64,000 bases of DNA from Lampris incognitus (taxonomy: Eukaryota > Chordata > Actinopteri > Lampriformes > Lampridae), in NCBI RefSeq assembly GCF_029633865.1, contig NC_079221.1:604501-668500 (forward strand), in the 5' to 3' direction. Positions within the stretch are counted from its first letter, which is position 1; each line of letters opens with the position of its first letter. Shown in pieces: positions 41,401 through 48,900 of the stretch. The notes under the pieces were generated by a model. The model searched no databases and was not told where the DNA came from. It saw nothing but the letters and a program-made list of their open reading frames with translations. A program made the position numbers and the translations under genes.

Positions 41401-42833
41401 TGTTTAAATATGGTCCAAAATAATCATTTTGAAAAAGCAGGGGCAACGCTTATTAAAGGGTGAATATGTCATATTGGGAGGGAAAAAATGCACAAATACC
41501 AATACAAACAAGCAAATTCACACATAAACAAACATGCAATATGTTGTGAACACTACATACTCCAGAGGGTACATACTCCAGACGGTACACTTATCTTTCA
41601 TTTACTGGGCTATGGAAGTCCCCCCAAAAAATGCACTTTTCATACAATGTCAGATTAGACGAATAAACAACAAACTGTCACACAACCAGTCTTCAAGGAA
41701 AGGATCACTGACCTCAAAGATGTTCTTGGTCATGCCAGGCAGGCCGTAGTAGGCAACGCCCGTGCTACCTGAGCTCACGCAGATCTCACCCACCTCATCT
41801 GTCTGACAGAGATAGGGAGTCCCCTCCACTCGCACCACACAAACCAGGGCTGAGGATGCACAATGATGACATCATCATTCACCAGAAGGAGGGGTGAGAA
41901 ACAATTAGCTATCATCCTAAGTAGAGATCTCAATTCATTGATCCATTTTAATCCTGTAGGAACGGCTTTGTAATGGACATTTTTTGAACATCTGACATTC
42001 GTTCATTCATCATCAGCCACTTCTCCGGGATCGGGTCATGGTGGCAGCAAGCTAAGTAGGGCACTCCCGACGTCCCTCTCCCCAGCAACGCCCTCCAGCT
42101 CCTCCTGGGGGATCCCAAGGCGTTCCCAGGCCAGATTGGACATGTAGTCCCTCCAGCAAATTCTGGGTCTACCCCGGGGTCTCCACCCAGTTGGCCATGC
42201 CTGGTAAACCTCCAAAGGAAGGCGCCCAGGAGGCATCCTAATCAGATGCCCGAACCACCTCAACTGGCTCCTTTCGATGCGAAGGAGCAGCGACTCTACT
42301 CTGAGCTCCCTCCGGATGTCCGAGCTCCTCACCCTATCTCTAATGCTGAGCTGAGACACCCTACAGATATTATTTATTGTTTTGTTATGCAATGTGTGTA
42401 TGCAAATTGCTGTATTGCTGCTTTTACAATTGGCCACACAAATAGTTATATTTGGGGAAAAAACACACCTCTGGACAGTCAAAATACTCTGGCTGCAGAG
42501 TGAAGACAACTCGGGACAAAAGAAATAACTGAAAAATCCTGGACTCATGCATGTCACAAGCAACAGTTAGTATCCAATACAAAGCAGCAACGTCCAGGAC
42601 CAACAGCACCACTGACTTAGTGGAGCAGTTAGCCCGAGTCTCGTACTTTCTTCCCCCAACCTCAGCAACAAGAGCAGTTACAGCACAGCGTACCTCCAGG
42701 CATGACCTGTCCCACATCCTGCACAGTGAGGACAGACAGTTTCTCCTCGGTGTCCACACGGATCACACTGTGGCTCAGACCGCCCATAGACAGCACCGCC
42801 TTCCCGGGAGGGGGAACACCCATCTCTGGGGGT
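11607..42833 (-). CDS. dip2a: DIP2A-like disco-interacting protein 2, C-terminal 892 residues (21 exons)
   Basis: Spliced coding sequence read on the minus strand. Exons in transcript order: 42833-42694, 41849-41713, 41166-41086, 39186-39059, 38861-38747, 32024-31823, 31633-31524, 31096-31016, 30911-30788, 30686-30565, 30355-30244, 29565-29456, 29070-28940, 24887-24719, 24606-24436, 17857-17796, 14566-14509, 14346-14272, 14061-13887, 12316-12193, 11859-11607. They total 2680 nt; every intron is GT-AG and every junction preserves phase. DIP2 proteins carry two adenylate-forming (fatty-acyl-AMP-ligase-like) domains and are linked to lipid (diacylglycerol) homeostasis. This part holds the C-terminal half of the first domain and all of the second. 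Residues such as NLSCVRTCMVV, TAGPDPTTVYVDM and NATGYYTVYGEE fit my recollection of DIP2A better than DIP2B or DIP2C. Full-length DIP2A is about 1570 residues, so roughly 57 percent is here. The paralogue call rests on memory, not on a search. Confidence 0.9.
11861..12049 (+). repeat. (GA)n microsatellites in the last dip2a intron
   Basis: A short GA tract at 11862-11890 and a longer pure one at about 11971-12049. On the dip2a strand they form a CT tract directly in front of the terminal acceptor and may serve as its polypyrimidine tract. Confidence 0.9.
12193..12316 (-). CDS. dip2a: dip2a exon, domain 2 (A8 hinge)
   Basis: Codes RHDALYVVGSLDETLELRGM then RYHPIDIETSVIRSHKSIAE. This is the A8 hinge (G-x-x-D-x-x-x-x-x-R-G-x-R). 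A (CA)n tract starts about 15 bp upstream of the acceptor. Confidence 0.95.
12331..12407 (+). repeat. (CA)n microsatellite
   Basis: CA repeats with a few CAGA interruptions, in the intron just upstream (transcript sense) of the exon at 12193-12316. Confidence 0.95.
12573..12928 (-). repeat. SINE-B with 12-bp target-site duplication
   Basis: Same family as 8203-8638 with an internal deletion of the middle part. It is flanked by a perfect duplication, tatcttcctatt, at 12561-12572 and 12929-12940, which proves retroposition and fixes its ends. Confidence 0.9.
13107..13412 (-). repeat. SINE-A
   Basis: Minus-strand copy: the head (complement of cactgcgccaccgtgccacc) is at the right end and the body reads leftward to the agctgtgtagccaggagcag complement. 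It faces a plus-strand copy of the same family 75 bp away. Confidence 0.8.
13487..13855 (+). repeat. SINE-A
   Basis: The head gtgggcagcacagtggtgca is followed by cctcacagcaagaaggtcct and ggaccccggggt. It ends in gaatttccccacggcgatga plus an A-rich tail about 30 bp from the donor site of the dip2a exon 13887-14061. Confidence 0.8.
13887..14061 (-). CDS. dip2a: dip2a exon, domain 2 (A7 region)
   Basis: 58 codons plus one base: VWVSGPHNATGYYTVYGEEA, then LHADHFSTKLSFGDTQTVWA and RTGYLGFLRRTELTDASG. RTGYLGFL stands at the A7 position but lacks the ribose-binding Asp. A SINE ends only about 30 bp past the donor site. Confidence 0.95.
14272..14346 (-). CDS. dip2a: dip2a exon, domain 2
   Basis: 25 whole codons: ILPGVKVIIANTETKGPLGD then SHLGE. 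This leads into the LGE(I/V)WV strand of the AMP-binding fold. Confidence 0.95.
14509..14566 (-). CDS. dip2a: dip2a exon, domain 2
   Basis: 58-bp exon coding VRLVERGSPHSLPLMESGK. Its first base completes the Arg codon left open by the previous exon. The donor is gtaggg. Confidence 0.94.
14862..15087 (+). repeat. (CT)n low-complexity tract
   Basis: Nearly pure CT with CCT and TTCCTCC interruptions, running straight into the assembly gap. Confidence 0.95.
15088..15287. other. assembly gap of 200 N
   Basis: Exactly 200 N, a conventional placeholder length. The true size is unknown. It separates the CT tract from the 61-bp array, so part of either repeat may be missing. Confidence 0.98.
15288..17100. 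repeat. 61-bp GC-rich minisatellite
   Basis: About 30 copies of a unit with gaggtggtgccccccggggg, tcgacgggggcccaacgtgt and cgcccctctggagaatgcca. Nearly all copies keep GGGGGTCGACGGGGG around a SalI-type palindrome. Variation is mostly in C/G run length and in tctgaagaatg versus tctggagaatg. Located in a dip2a intron. Open frames of hundreds of codons through it are artefacts. Confidence 0.97.
17796..17857 (-). CDS. dip2a: dip2a exon, domain 2
   Basis: Short exon, 20 codons plus AG: GTAGPDPTTVYVDMRALRHD. It sits alone between a 6.6-kb intron (33-bp and 36-bp arrays) and a 3.2-kb intron (61-bp array and the sequence gap). Both junctions fit the neighbours exactly. Confidence 0.94.
18142..18278 (+). 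repeat. 31-bp tandem repeat, about 4 copies
   Basis: Unit tgtagatggtgtagactgtg + gagtcctggac. It lies between the two internal inverted arms of the MITE-like element. Confidence 0.85.
18455..19637 (+). repeat. 36-bp minisatellite
   Basis: About 33 copies of tgtattgtttataagggtgg + ggacacctgcagtcac. Three versions of the last bases occur (cagtcac, cacccac, cagccac), and a 35-bp form has one G fewer. The same sequence occurs once as part of the MITE-like element's body at the array edges, so the array seems to have grown from it. Confidence 0.95.
19718..21100. other. dip2a intron sequence, nothing recognised
   Basis: Open frames of 60-136 codons here have no recognisable motif or splice context and differ in composition from dip2a exons. 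A GCTGGGGAAGCTGGCTGAGCAG block near 21005-21030 has flanking ag/gt but would disrupt the dip2a frame. Confidence 0.5.
21101..21235 (+). repeat. compound (CA)n(TA)n(GA)n microsatellite
   Basis: CA repeats to 21160, alternating AT to about 21184, then a short gagagaca stretch. Alternating purine-pyrimidine DNA of this kind is prone to slippage. Confidence 0.95.
21434..21793 (+). repeat. SINE-B, 5'-truncated, opposite orientation
   Basis: Starts inside the body (aggcgtccctacagacacaa) and runs to the end (caagtacaattgggggaaaa). It is the only one of the seven SINE-B copies on the plus strand, antisense to dip2a. Confidence 0.85.
21979..23626. repeat. 33-bp AT-rich minisatellite
   Basis: About 50 copies of aaattaatatctaatattga + tccaacacatatg. 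Two alternations recur: gatcc/gagcc and atatg/atttg. Because 33 is divisible by three, plus-strand frames stay open and translate as an 11-residue repeat, MKLISNIDPTH; the minus strand gives VGSILDINFIC. A partial unit (ttgatccaatatctaatatt) occurs at about 22517 and again exactly 480 bp later. It is intronic and antisense to dip2a, so I do not call it a gene. Confidence 0.97.
23925..24360 (-). repeat. SINE-B with target-site duplication
   Basis: Full-length copy whose flanks both read gttatcattt (23910-23919 and 24361-24370). It ends about 75 bp from the dip2a exon 24436-24606. Confidence 0.85.
24436..24606 (-). CDS. dip2a: dip2a exon, domain 2 (A5 region)
   Basis: 57 codons: LRNVNLSCVRTCMVVAEERP, then FSKIFKDLGLSPRAVSTTFG and CRVNVAVCLQ. 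STTFGCRVN is in the place of the A5 substrate/adenine-binding motif. NLSCVRTCMVV is a key reason for choosing DIP2A over DIP2B and DIP2C. Confidence 0.95.
24719..24887 (-). CDS. dip2a: dip2a exon, domain 2
   Basis: 56 codons: VYSGHQSILVPPLELESNAS then LWLAAVSQYKVRVTFCSYS and MEMCTKGLGSQTEALR. The donor is gttagc, an unusual +3 base, but ending here gives the same spacing as vertebrate DIP2A. A (CA)n tract of about 75 bp lies a few bases upstream of the acceptor. Confidence 0.93.
24895..24973 (+). repeat. (CA)n microsatellite
   Basis: About 38 pure CA units beginning 8 bp from the acceptor of the exon 24719-24887; the transcript would carry (GU)n here. Confidence 0.97.
25393..27160 (-). mobile_element. 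L1/Tx1-type LINE 3' part, degraded
   Basis: Minus strand. 27118-26988 reads a motif-B-like region (SPILFDLAIEPPAVAL). 26984-26772 has the catalytic YADDLLLY of reverse transcriptase and SGYKINLQKSELFP. 26602-26345 has thumb-side remnants. 26064-25393 is a 223-codon C-terminal frame with CARHCLVQFKVVQRAHMSK and a zinc-finger-like CDKCKNSNATLIHMYWLC. Blocks are in different frames, so it is dead. It is cut at its 5' side exactly where the Tc1 element starts. Confidence 0.8.
27438..27668 (-). pseudogene. Tc1 transposase C-terminal fragment
   Basis: Contains SPDLNPIENLWGIVKRKM, the region with the last acidic residue (Glu) of the DDE catalytic triad in Tc1-type transposases, and reaches the natural end ICAKGAPTKY. 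The upstream frames are shifted, so no active enzyme is coded. Confidence 0.8.
28328..28504 (+). pseudogene. inverted second copy of the Tc1 transposase C-terminus
   Basis: Reads WGIVKRKMRDTRPNNADELK and ends ICAKGAPTKY on the plus strand, as the minus-strand fragment does. One clear residue difference (RCVD versus RRVD) is seen. It belongs to a duplicated arm, not to a separate element. Confidence 0.85.
28940..29070 (-). CDS. dip2a: dip2a exon, domain 2
   Basis: 43 codons plus AG: MSHAATSALCRSIKLQCELY followed by QIAICLDPYCGLGFALWCLC. The split Ser codon joins the next exon across an intron carrying the Tc1 and L1 insertions. Confidence 0.95.
29456..29565 (-). CDS. dip2a: dip2a exon, domain 2 nucleotide-binding loop
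   Basis: Encodes DLPRKKSPQIYKPPTPEM then LAYLDFSVSTTGILAGVK. The SVSTTGILAGVK part sits where adenylate-forming enzymes have the A3 phosphate loop (TSGTTGxPKG). Thr-Thr-Gly and the final Lys are kept. Confidence 0.95.
29709..29764 (+). repeat. (TG)n microsatellite
   Basis: About 27 TG units immediately before the tail end of a SINE-B copy. Confidence 0.97.
29776..30225 (-). repeat. SINE-B
   Basis: Full-length copy with head complement gctacccggacgccc at the right end. Its right end lies less than 20 bp from the dip2a exon 30244-30355. Confidence 0.85.
30244..30355 (-). CDS. dip2a: dip2a exon, domain 2
   Basis: 37 codons plus one base: VSKSVCILTTQAIMKLLKSK then EAAAAVDVKSWPVVLDT. A (CA)n tract lies 9 bp beyond its acceptor, in the polypyrimidine side of the intron. 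Confidence 0.94.
30365..30437 (+). repeat. (CA)n microsatellite
   Basis: About 36 CA units, starting 10 bp upstream (transcript sense) of the acceptor of the exon 30244-30355. Confidence 0.97.
30565..30686 (-). CDS. dip2a: dip2a exon, domain 2
   Basis: Contains IDLIATFYGCLYAGCVPVTV, then RPPHPQNLATTLPTVKMIVE, among the most conserved DIP2 stretches. The acceptor intron end is ctcag and the donor is gtaaca. Confidence 0.95.
30788..30911 (-). CDS. dip2a: dip2a exon, domain 2 N-terminal lobe
   Basis: 41 codons plus one base: CLQLHKRAERVAVALMEKG followed by GDHVALVYPP. This is the strand-helix of the AMP-binding fold ending in the conserved YPPG turn. The Gly codon is split across the intron. 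Confidence 0.94.
31016..31096 (-). CDS. dip2a: dip2a exon, start of adenylate-forming domain 2
   Basis: 27 codons, containing QDVLQWRAQATPDHPLF. This opens the second adenylate-forming domain; the segment resembles the N-terminal helix of acyl-CoA synthetases (a RAxxTPD pattern). Confidence 0.94.
31524..31633 (-). CDS. dip2a: dip2a exon, inter-domain linker
   Basis: Encodes VGPASMIVGNLVAGKRIAQA and EDNDQARK, joining domain 1 to domain 2. The acceptor is placed so that the AG left at the exon start completes a Glu codon. An alternative AG two bases downstream would break the frame. Confidence 0.92.
31823..32024 (-). CDS. dip2a: dip2a exon, end of domain 1 and linker
   Basis: 67 codons plus one base, the longest internal exon seen. 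NTLPKAPLGGIHISETKQRF matches the A10-like tail of domain 1. CNVLMCPHTCVTNLPKPRQK starts the linker to the second domain. Every residue block is readily recognised as vertebrate DIP2. Confidence 0.95.
32331..32728 (-). repeat. SINE-A, long form with (CA)n
   Basis: The tail starts with ccat repeats, then the gggatgctggagcctatccc stretch, a (CA)n run at 32461-32496, and a body with caaactccacccagaggaag. The head complement (ctactgcgccaccgtgtcac) is at the right end. Confidence 0.85.
32735..34854. repeat. 38-bp minisatellite, left block
   Basis: About 57 copies of agtcatcatattagcatctg + tatttgtcagtaaagtaaa, with length variants from (t)aagtaa indels and shortened units after 34360. A 536-bp stretch (33185-33720) recurs at 33725-34260, an exact 540-bp offset. 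Confidence 0.96.
36683..36800 (+). repeat. 24-bp tandem repeat in the LINE 3' UTR
   Basis: About five imperfect copies of gggttctggcctgaaccaac + ctag. Confidence 0.8.
37051..37243 (+). repeat. 64-bp tandem repeat (3 copies) in the LINE 3' UTR
   Basis: Unit with ttatgtattgttatgttttt and acttctgtattaattgttgt. The last two copies are virtually identical and the first is slightly diverged. Confidence 0.85.
37333..37530. repeat. 38-bp minisatellite, right block
   Basis: About five copies of the same unit as 32735-34854, on the other side of the LINE. Confidence 0.93.
37976..38404 (-). repeat. SINE-B
   Basis: Full-length copy with small internal losses (the head region has gagacactaagccaggggta where other copies have a longer stretch). 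Confidence 0.85.
38747..38861 (-). CDS. dip2a: dip2a exon, C-terminal subdomain of domain 1
   Basis: 38 codons, IAVFSVSVLHDERIVVVAEQ followed by RPDASEEDSFQWMSRVLQ. This is a typical small-subdomain strand plus helix. The donor is gtgcta, a weaker match to consensus. The following intron (32025-38746) contains the 38-bp array and the LINE that splits it. Confidence 0.93.
39059..39186 (-). CDS. dip2a: dip2a exon, adenylate-forming domain 1 (A8 hinge)
   Basis: 42 codons plus two bases. VVGKMDGLMVVSGRRHNADD corresponds to the A8 hinge between the large N-terminal and small C-terminal subdomains. It ends VEPMKFVYRG, and the split Arg codon is completed in the next exon. Confidence 0.93.
39238..39676 (-). 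repeat. SINE-B
   Basis: Full-length copy with a probable duplication of tacattttta at 39216-39225 and 39684-39693. Its tail lies about 50 bp from the acceptor of the dip2a exon 39059-39186. Confidence 0.85.
40007..40817 (+). repeat. 35-bp minisatellite
   Basis: About 23 copies of cactgtaacagaaatcagtc + agccagtcattcacc. Variation is almost limited to gtcatt/gccatt/gtcaat and cacc/catc/cgtc. A block order (acacc, cgtcc, catcc) recurs about 245 bp apart. Confidence 0.95.
41086..41166 (-). CDS. dip2a: dip2a exon, adenylate-forming domain 1 (A7-like segment)
   Basis: Exactly 27 codons. FTRTSLLGFVGP occupies the place of the A7 motif (RTGD) of adenylate-forming enzymes. The usual aspartate is not there, a departure that is normal for DIP2 proteins. 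Confidence 0.92.
41713..41849 (-). CDS. dip2a: dip2a exon, adenylate-forming domain 1
   Basis: Encodes 45 whole residues, including TDEVGEICVSSGSTGVAYYG and the GMTKNIFE end. This is the stretch after the central glycine-rich part of domain 1. It enters in phase 1 (the split codon gives Ala) and leaves on a codon boundary at a gtcagt donor. Confidence 0.92.
42010..42365 (-). mobile_element. LINE 3' terminal fragment
   Basis: Minus-strand frame with RVRSSDIRRELRVESLLLRI, RSQLRWFGHLIRMPPGRLPL and GRPRICWRDYMSNLAWERLG, ending LLSLLPP-stop. This is a common C-terminal tail of teleost non-LTR retrotransposons. The clade is not resolved. It lies in the intron between the first two dip2a exons of the window. 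Confidence 0.75.
42694..42833 (-). CDS. dip2a: dip2a exon (first in window), adenylate-forming domain 1
   Basis: Encodes 46 whole residues including GGLSHSVIRVDTEEKLSV and QDVGQVMPG. The first base completes a codon begun in an exon beyond 64000. The acceptor is cag and the donor is gtacgc. It lies about 150 bp from the start of the giant 55-bp array, so the intron upstream must contain that array. Confidence 0.9.
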
Positions 42834-42988
42834 CTGCGAGAGGGATGAGGAATTATTATATCATGTTGATGATATATCATGTTGATAATATATGTTCATC
42901 AGCTGGCTAAACGTAGGAAAATATTTGATAGTCATGGCTGCTTTTGACATCCACAACATTGCTTTGTCAGCCTTGTAACTTCCGACTG

Positions 42989-45900
42989 CTGAGAAACCAT
43001 CTGCTCGCTCCGTATTACCACCACTCCAGAAACAGTGTTTTTGTTGAGAAACTATCTGCTCGCCCTGTATTACGACCACTCCAGAAACAGTGTTTTTGTT
43101 GAGAAACTATCTGCTCACTCTATATTACCACCACTCCAGAAACGGTGTTTTTGTTTAGAAACCATCTGCTCGCTCCCTATTATGACCACTCCAGAAACAG
43201 TGTTTTTGGTGAGAAACTATCTGCTCACTCCATATTACCACCACTCCAGAAACTGTGTTTTTGTTGAGAAACTATCTGCTCGCTCTGTATTACGACCACT
43301 CCAGAAACAGTGATTTTGTTGAGAAACTATCTGCTCGCTCTATATTACCACCACTCCAGAAATAGTGTTTTTGTTGAGAAACTATCTGCTCACTCTGTAT
43401 TACCACCACTCCAGAAACAGTGTTTTTGTTGAGGAACTATCTGCTCACTCCATATTACCACCACTCCAGAAACGTTACTTTTGCTGAGAAACCATCTGCT
43501 CGCTCCGTATTACGACCACTCCAGAAATGGTGTTTTTGTTGAGAAACCATCTGCTCGCTCTGTATTACGACCACTCCAGAAACGGTGTTTTTGTTGAGAA
43601 ACTAGCTGCTCGCTCCGTATTACGACCACTCCAGAAACAATGAGAACATTCACAGACATGTTCCAGAAACAGTGTTTTTGTTGAGAAACTATCTGCTCAC
43701 TCCCTATTATGACCACTCCAGAAACAGTGTTTTTGCTGAGAAATTATCTGCTCGCTCTATATTACCACCACTCCAGAAATGGTGTTTTTGTTGAGAAACT
43801 ATCTGCTAGCTCTGAAATACCACCACTCCAGGAACAGTGTTTTTGTTGAGAAAATATCTGCTCACTCCGTATTACCACCACTCCAGAAATGGTGTTTTTG
43901 TTGAGAAACTATCTGCTCGCTCTGAATTACCACCACTGCAGAAACAGTGTTGTTTTGAGAAACTATCTGCTCGCTCTGAATTACAACTCCAGAAACGGTG
44001 TTTTTGTTTAGAAACCATCTGCTCACTCCCTATTATGACCACTACAGAAATGGTGTTTTTGTTGAGAAACTATCTGCTCGCTCCCTATTATGACCCACTC
44101 CAGAAACAATGAGAACATTCACAGTCATGTTCCAGAAACAGTATTTTTGCTGAGAAACCATCTGCTCGCTCTGTATTACAACCACTCCAGAAACGGTGTT
44201 TTTGTTGAGAAGCTATCTGCTCACTCCCTATTATGACCACTCCAGAAATGGTGTTTTTGTTGAGAAACTATGTGCTCGCTCTGAATTACCACCACTCTAA
44301 AAACAGTGTTTTTGTTGAGAAACTATCTGCTCACTCCATATTACCACCACTCCAGAAAAGGGTGTTTTTGTTGAGAAGCTATCTGCTCACTCCATATTAC
44401 CACCACTCCAGAAACGGTGTTTTTGTTGAGAAACTATCTGCTCGCTCCGTATTACGACCACTGCAGAAACAATGAGAACATTCACAGTCATGTTCCAGAA
44501 ACAGTGTTTTTGTTGAGAAACTATCTGCTCGCTCTGTATTACAACCACTCCAGAAACAGTGTATTTGTTGAGAAACCATCTGCTCACTCCCTATTATGAC
44601 CAATTCAAGAAATGGTGTTTTTGTTGAGAAACCATCTGCTCACTCCCTATTATGACCACTCCAGAAATGGTGTTTTTGTTGAGAAACCATCTGCTCACTC
44701 CCTATTATGACCACTCCAGAAATGGTGTTTTTGTTGAGAAACTATCTGCTCGCTCTGAATTACCACCATTCCAGAAACAGTGCTTCTGTTGAGAAACTAT
44801 CTGCTCACTCCATATTACCACCACTCCAGAAACAATGAGAACATTCACAGACATGTTCCAGAAACAGTGTTTTTGTTGAGAAACTATCTGCTCACTCCGT
44901 ATTACCACCACTCTAGAAACGGTGTTTTTGTTGAGAAACTATCTGCTCGCTCTGTATTACCACCACTCTAGAAACGGTGTTTTTGTTGAGAAACTATCTG
45001 CTCACTCCGTATTACCACCACTCTAGAAATGGTGTTTTTGTTGAGAAACTATCTGCTCGCTCTGTATTACAACCACTCAAGAAACAGTGTTTTTGTTGAG
45101 AAACCATCTGCTCACTCCCTATTATGACCCACTCCAGAAACAATGAGAACATTCACAGTCATGTTCCAGAAACAGTATTTTTGCTGAGAAACCATCTGCT
45201 CGCTCTGTATTACAACCACTCCAGAAATGGTGTTTTTGTTGAGAAACCATCTGCTCACTCCCTATTACGACCACTCCAGAAATGGTGTTTTTGTTGAGAA
45301 AGTATGTGCTTGCTCTGAATTACCACCACTCCAGAAACAGTGTTTTTGCTGAGAAATTATCTGCTCACTCCCTATTATGACCACTCCAGAAATGGTGTTT
45401 TTGTTGAGAAACCATCTGCTCACTCCCTATTATGAACAATCCAGAAATGGTGTTTTTGTTGAGAAACTATGTGCTCGCTCTGGATTTACCACCGCTCAAA
45501 AAACAGTGTTCTTGTTGAGAAACTATCTGCTCGCTCCCTATTACGACCACTACAGAAACAGTGTTTTTGTTGAGAAACTATCAGCTCACTCCGTATTACA
45601 ACCACTCCTGAAACAATGACAACATTCACAGACACGTTACAGAAACAGTGTTTTTGTTGAGAAAGTATGTGCTTGCTCTGTATTACCACCACTCCAGAAA
45701 CAGTGTTTTTGCTGAGAAACTATCTGATCGCTCTGTATTACGACCACTCCAGAAATGGTGTTTTTGTTGAGAAACTATCTGCTCGCTCTGAATTACAACC
45801 AATCAAGAAACAGTGTTTTTGTTGTGAAACCATCTGCTCACTCCCTATTATGACCAATCCAGAAATGGTGTTTTTGTTGAGAAACCATCGGCTCACTCCC

Positions 45901-48900
45901 TATTATGACCAATCCAGAAATGGTGTTTTTGTTGAGAAACTATGTGCTCGCTCTGAATTACCACCACTCCAAAAACTGTTTTTGTTGAGAAACTATCTGC
46001 TCGCTCCCTATTACGACCACTCCAGAAACAGTGTTTTTGTTGAGAAACTATCTGCTCGCTCCGTATTACGACCACTCCAGAAACAATGACAACATTCACA
46101 GACATGTTCCAGAAACAGTGTTTTTGTTCAGAAAGTATGTGCTCGCTCTGTATTACCACCACTCCAGAAACAGTGTTTTTGCTGAGAAACCGTCTGCCCA
46201 CTCCCTATTATGACCACTCCAGAAATGGTGTTTTTGTTGAGAAACCATCTGCTCACTCCCTATTATGACCAATTCAAGAAATGGTGTTTTTGTTGAGAAA
46301 CCATCTGCTCACTCCCTATATTATGACCAATCCAGAAATGGTGTTTTTATTGAGAAACTATCTGCTCGCTCCCTATTACGACCACTCCAGAAACAGTGTT
46401 ATTGTTGAGAAACTATCTGCTCGCTCCGTATTACGACCACTCCAGAAACAATGAGAACATTCACAGACATGTTACAGAAACAGTGTTTTTGTTGAGAAAG
46501 TATGTGCTTGCTCTGTATTACCACCATTCCAGAAACAGTGTTTTTGCTGAGAAACTATCTGCTCGCTCTGTATTACGACCACTCCAGAAATGGTGTTTTT
46601 GTTGAGAAACTATCTGCTCGCTCTGAATTACCACCACTCCAGAAAGATTGTTTTTGTTGAGAAACTATCTGCTCGCTCCTTATTATGACCACTCCAGAAA
46701 CAATGAGAACATTCACAGTCATGTTCCAGAAACAGTGTTTTTGCTGAGAAACCATCTGCTCGCTCTGTATTACAACCACTCCAGAAATGGTGTTTTTGTT
46801 GAGAAACCATCTGCTCACTCCCTATTATGACCACTCCAGAAATGGTGTTTTTGTTGAGAAACCATCTGCTCACTCCCTATTATGACCACTACAAAAATGG
46901 TGTTTTTGTTGAGAAAGTATGTGCTTGCTCTGTATTACCACCACTCCAGAAACAGTGTTTTTGCTGAGAAACTATCTGATCGCTCTGTATTACTACCACT
47001 CCAGAAACAGTGTTTTTGCTGAGAAACTATCTGCTCGCTCTGTATTACGACCACTCCAGAAATGGTGTTTTTGTTGAGAAACTATCTGCTCGCTCTTAAT
47101 TGCCACCACTCCAGAAATGGTGTTTTTGTTGAGAAACTATCTGCTCACTCCATATTACCACCACTCCAGAAACGGTGTTTTTGTTGAGAAACTATCTGCT
47201 CGCTCCGTATTACGACCACTCCAGAAACAATGAGAACATTCACAGACATGTTACAGAAACAGTGTTTTTGTTGAGAAAGTATGTGCTTGCTCTGTATTAC
47301 CACCACTCCAGAAACAGTGTTTTTGCTGAGAAACTATCTGCTCGCTCTGTATTACGACCACTCCAGAAATGGTGTTTTTGTTGAGAAATTATCTGCTCGC
47401 TCTGAATTACAACCAATCAAGAAACAGTGTTTTTGTTGAGAAACCATCTGCTCACTCTCTATTATGACCACTCCACAAATGGTGTTTTTGTTGAGAAACC
47501 ATCTGCTCACTCCCTATTATGACCACTCCAGAAATGGTGTTTTTGTTGAGAAACCATCTGCTCACTCCCTATTATGACCACTCCAGAAATGGTGTTTTTG
47601 TTGAGAAACCATCTGCTCACTCCCTATTATGACCAATCCAGAAATGGTGTTTTTGTTGAGAAACTATGTGCTCGCTCTGAATTACCACCACTCCAAAAAT
47701 GGTGTCTTTGTTGAGAAACTATCTGCTCGCTCCCTATTACGATCACTCCAGAACAGTGTTTTTGTGAGAAACTATCTGCTCGATCCGTATTACGACCACT
47801 CCAGAAACAATGAGAACATTCACAGACATGTTACAGAAACAGTGTTTTTGTTGAGAAAGTATGTGCTTGCTCTGTATTACCACCACTCCAGAAACAGTGT
47901 TTTTGCTGAGAAACTATCTGCTCGCTCTGTATTACGACCACTCCAGAAATGGTGTTTTCGTTGAGAAACTATCTGCTCGCTCTGAATTACTACCACTCCA
48001 GAAAGAGTGTTTTTGTTGAGAAACTATCTGCTCGCTCTGTATTACCACCACTCTAGAAATGGTGTTTTTGTTGAGAAACCATCTGCTCACTCCCTATTAT
48101 GACCACTGCAGAAATGGTGTTTTTGTTGAGAAACCATCTGCTCACTCCCTATTATGACCACTCCAGAAATGGTGTTTTTGTTGAGAAACCATCTGCTCAC
48201 TCCCTATTACGACCACTCCAGAAATGGTGTTTTTGTTGAGAAACTATCTGCTCGCTATGAATTACCACCACTCCAGAAACAGTGTTTTTGTTGAGAAACT
48301 ATCTGCTCACTCCATATTACCACCACTCCAGAAACAATGAGAACATTCACAGACATGTTCCAGAAACAGTGTTTTTGTTGAAAAACTATCTGCTCACTCC
48401 GTATTACCACCACTCTAGAAACGGTGTTTTTGTTGAGAAACCATCTGCTCACTCCCTATTATATCCACTCCAGAAATGGTGTTTTTGTTGAGAAACCATC
48501 TGCTCACTCCCTATTATGACCACTCCAGAAACAATGAGAACATTCACAGACATGTTACAGAAACAGTGTTTTTGCTGAGAAACTATCTGATCGCTCTGTA
48601 TTACTACCACTCCAGAAACAGTGTTTTTGTTGAGAAACTATCTGCTCGCTCTGAATTACCACCACTCCAAAAACAGTGTTTTTGTTGAGAAACTATCTGC
48701 TCGCTCCCTATTACGACCACTCCAGAAACAGTGTTTTTGTTGAGAAACTATCTGCTCGCTCCGTATTACGACCACTCCAGAAACAATGACAACATTCAAA
48801 GACATGTTCCAGAAACAGTGTTTTTGTTGAGAAAGTATGTGCTCGCTCTGTATTACCACCACTCCAGAAACAGTGTTTTTGCTGAGAAACTATCTGCTCG

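Noticed and set aside
43635..44860. Glucocorticoid-response element in the inserted segment of the 55-bp variant unit
   Set aside because: AGAACA and TGTTCC half-sites are separated by 10 nt, not the 3 nt a steroid receptor dimer needs. The p53-type half-site is the better reading.
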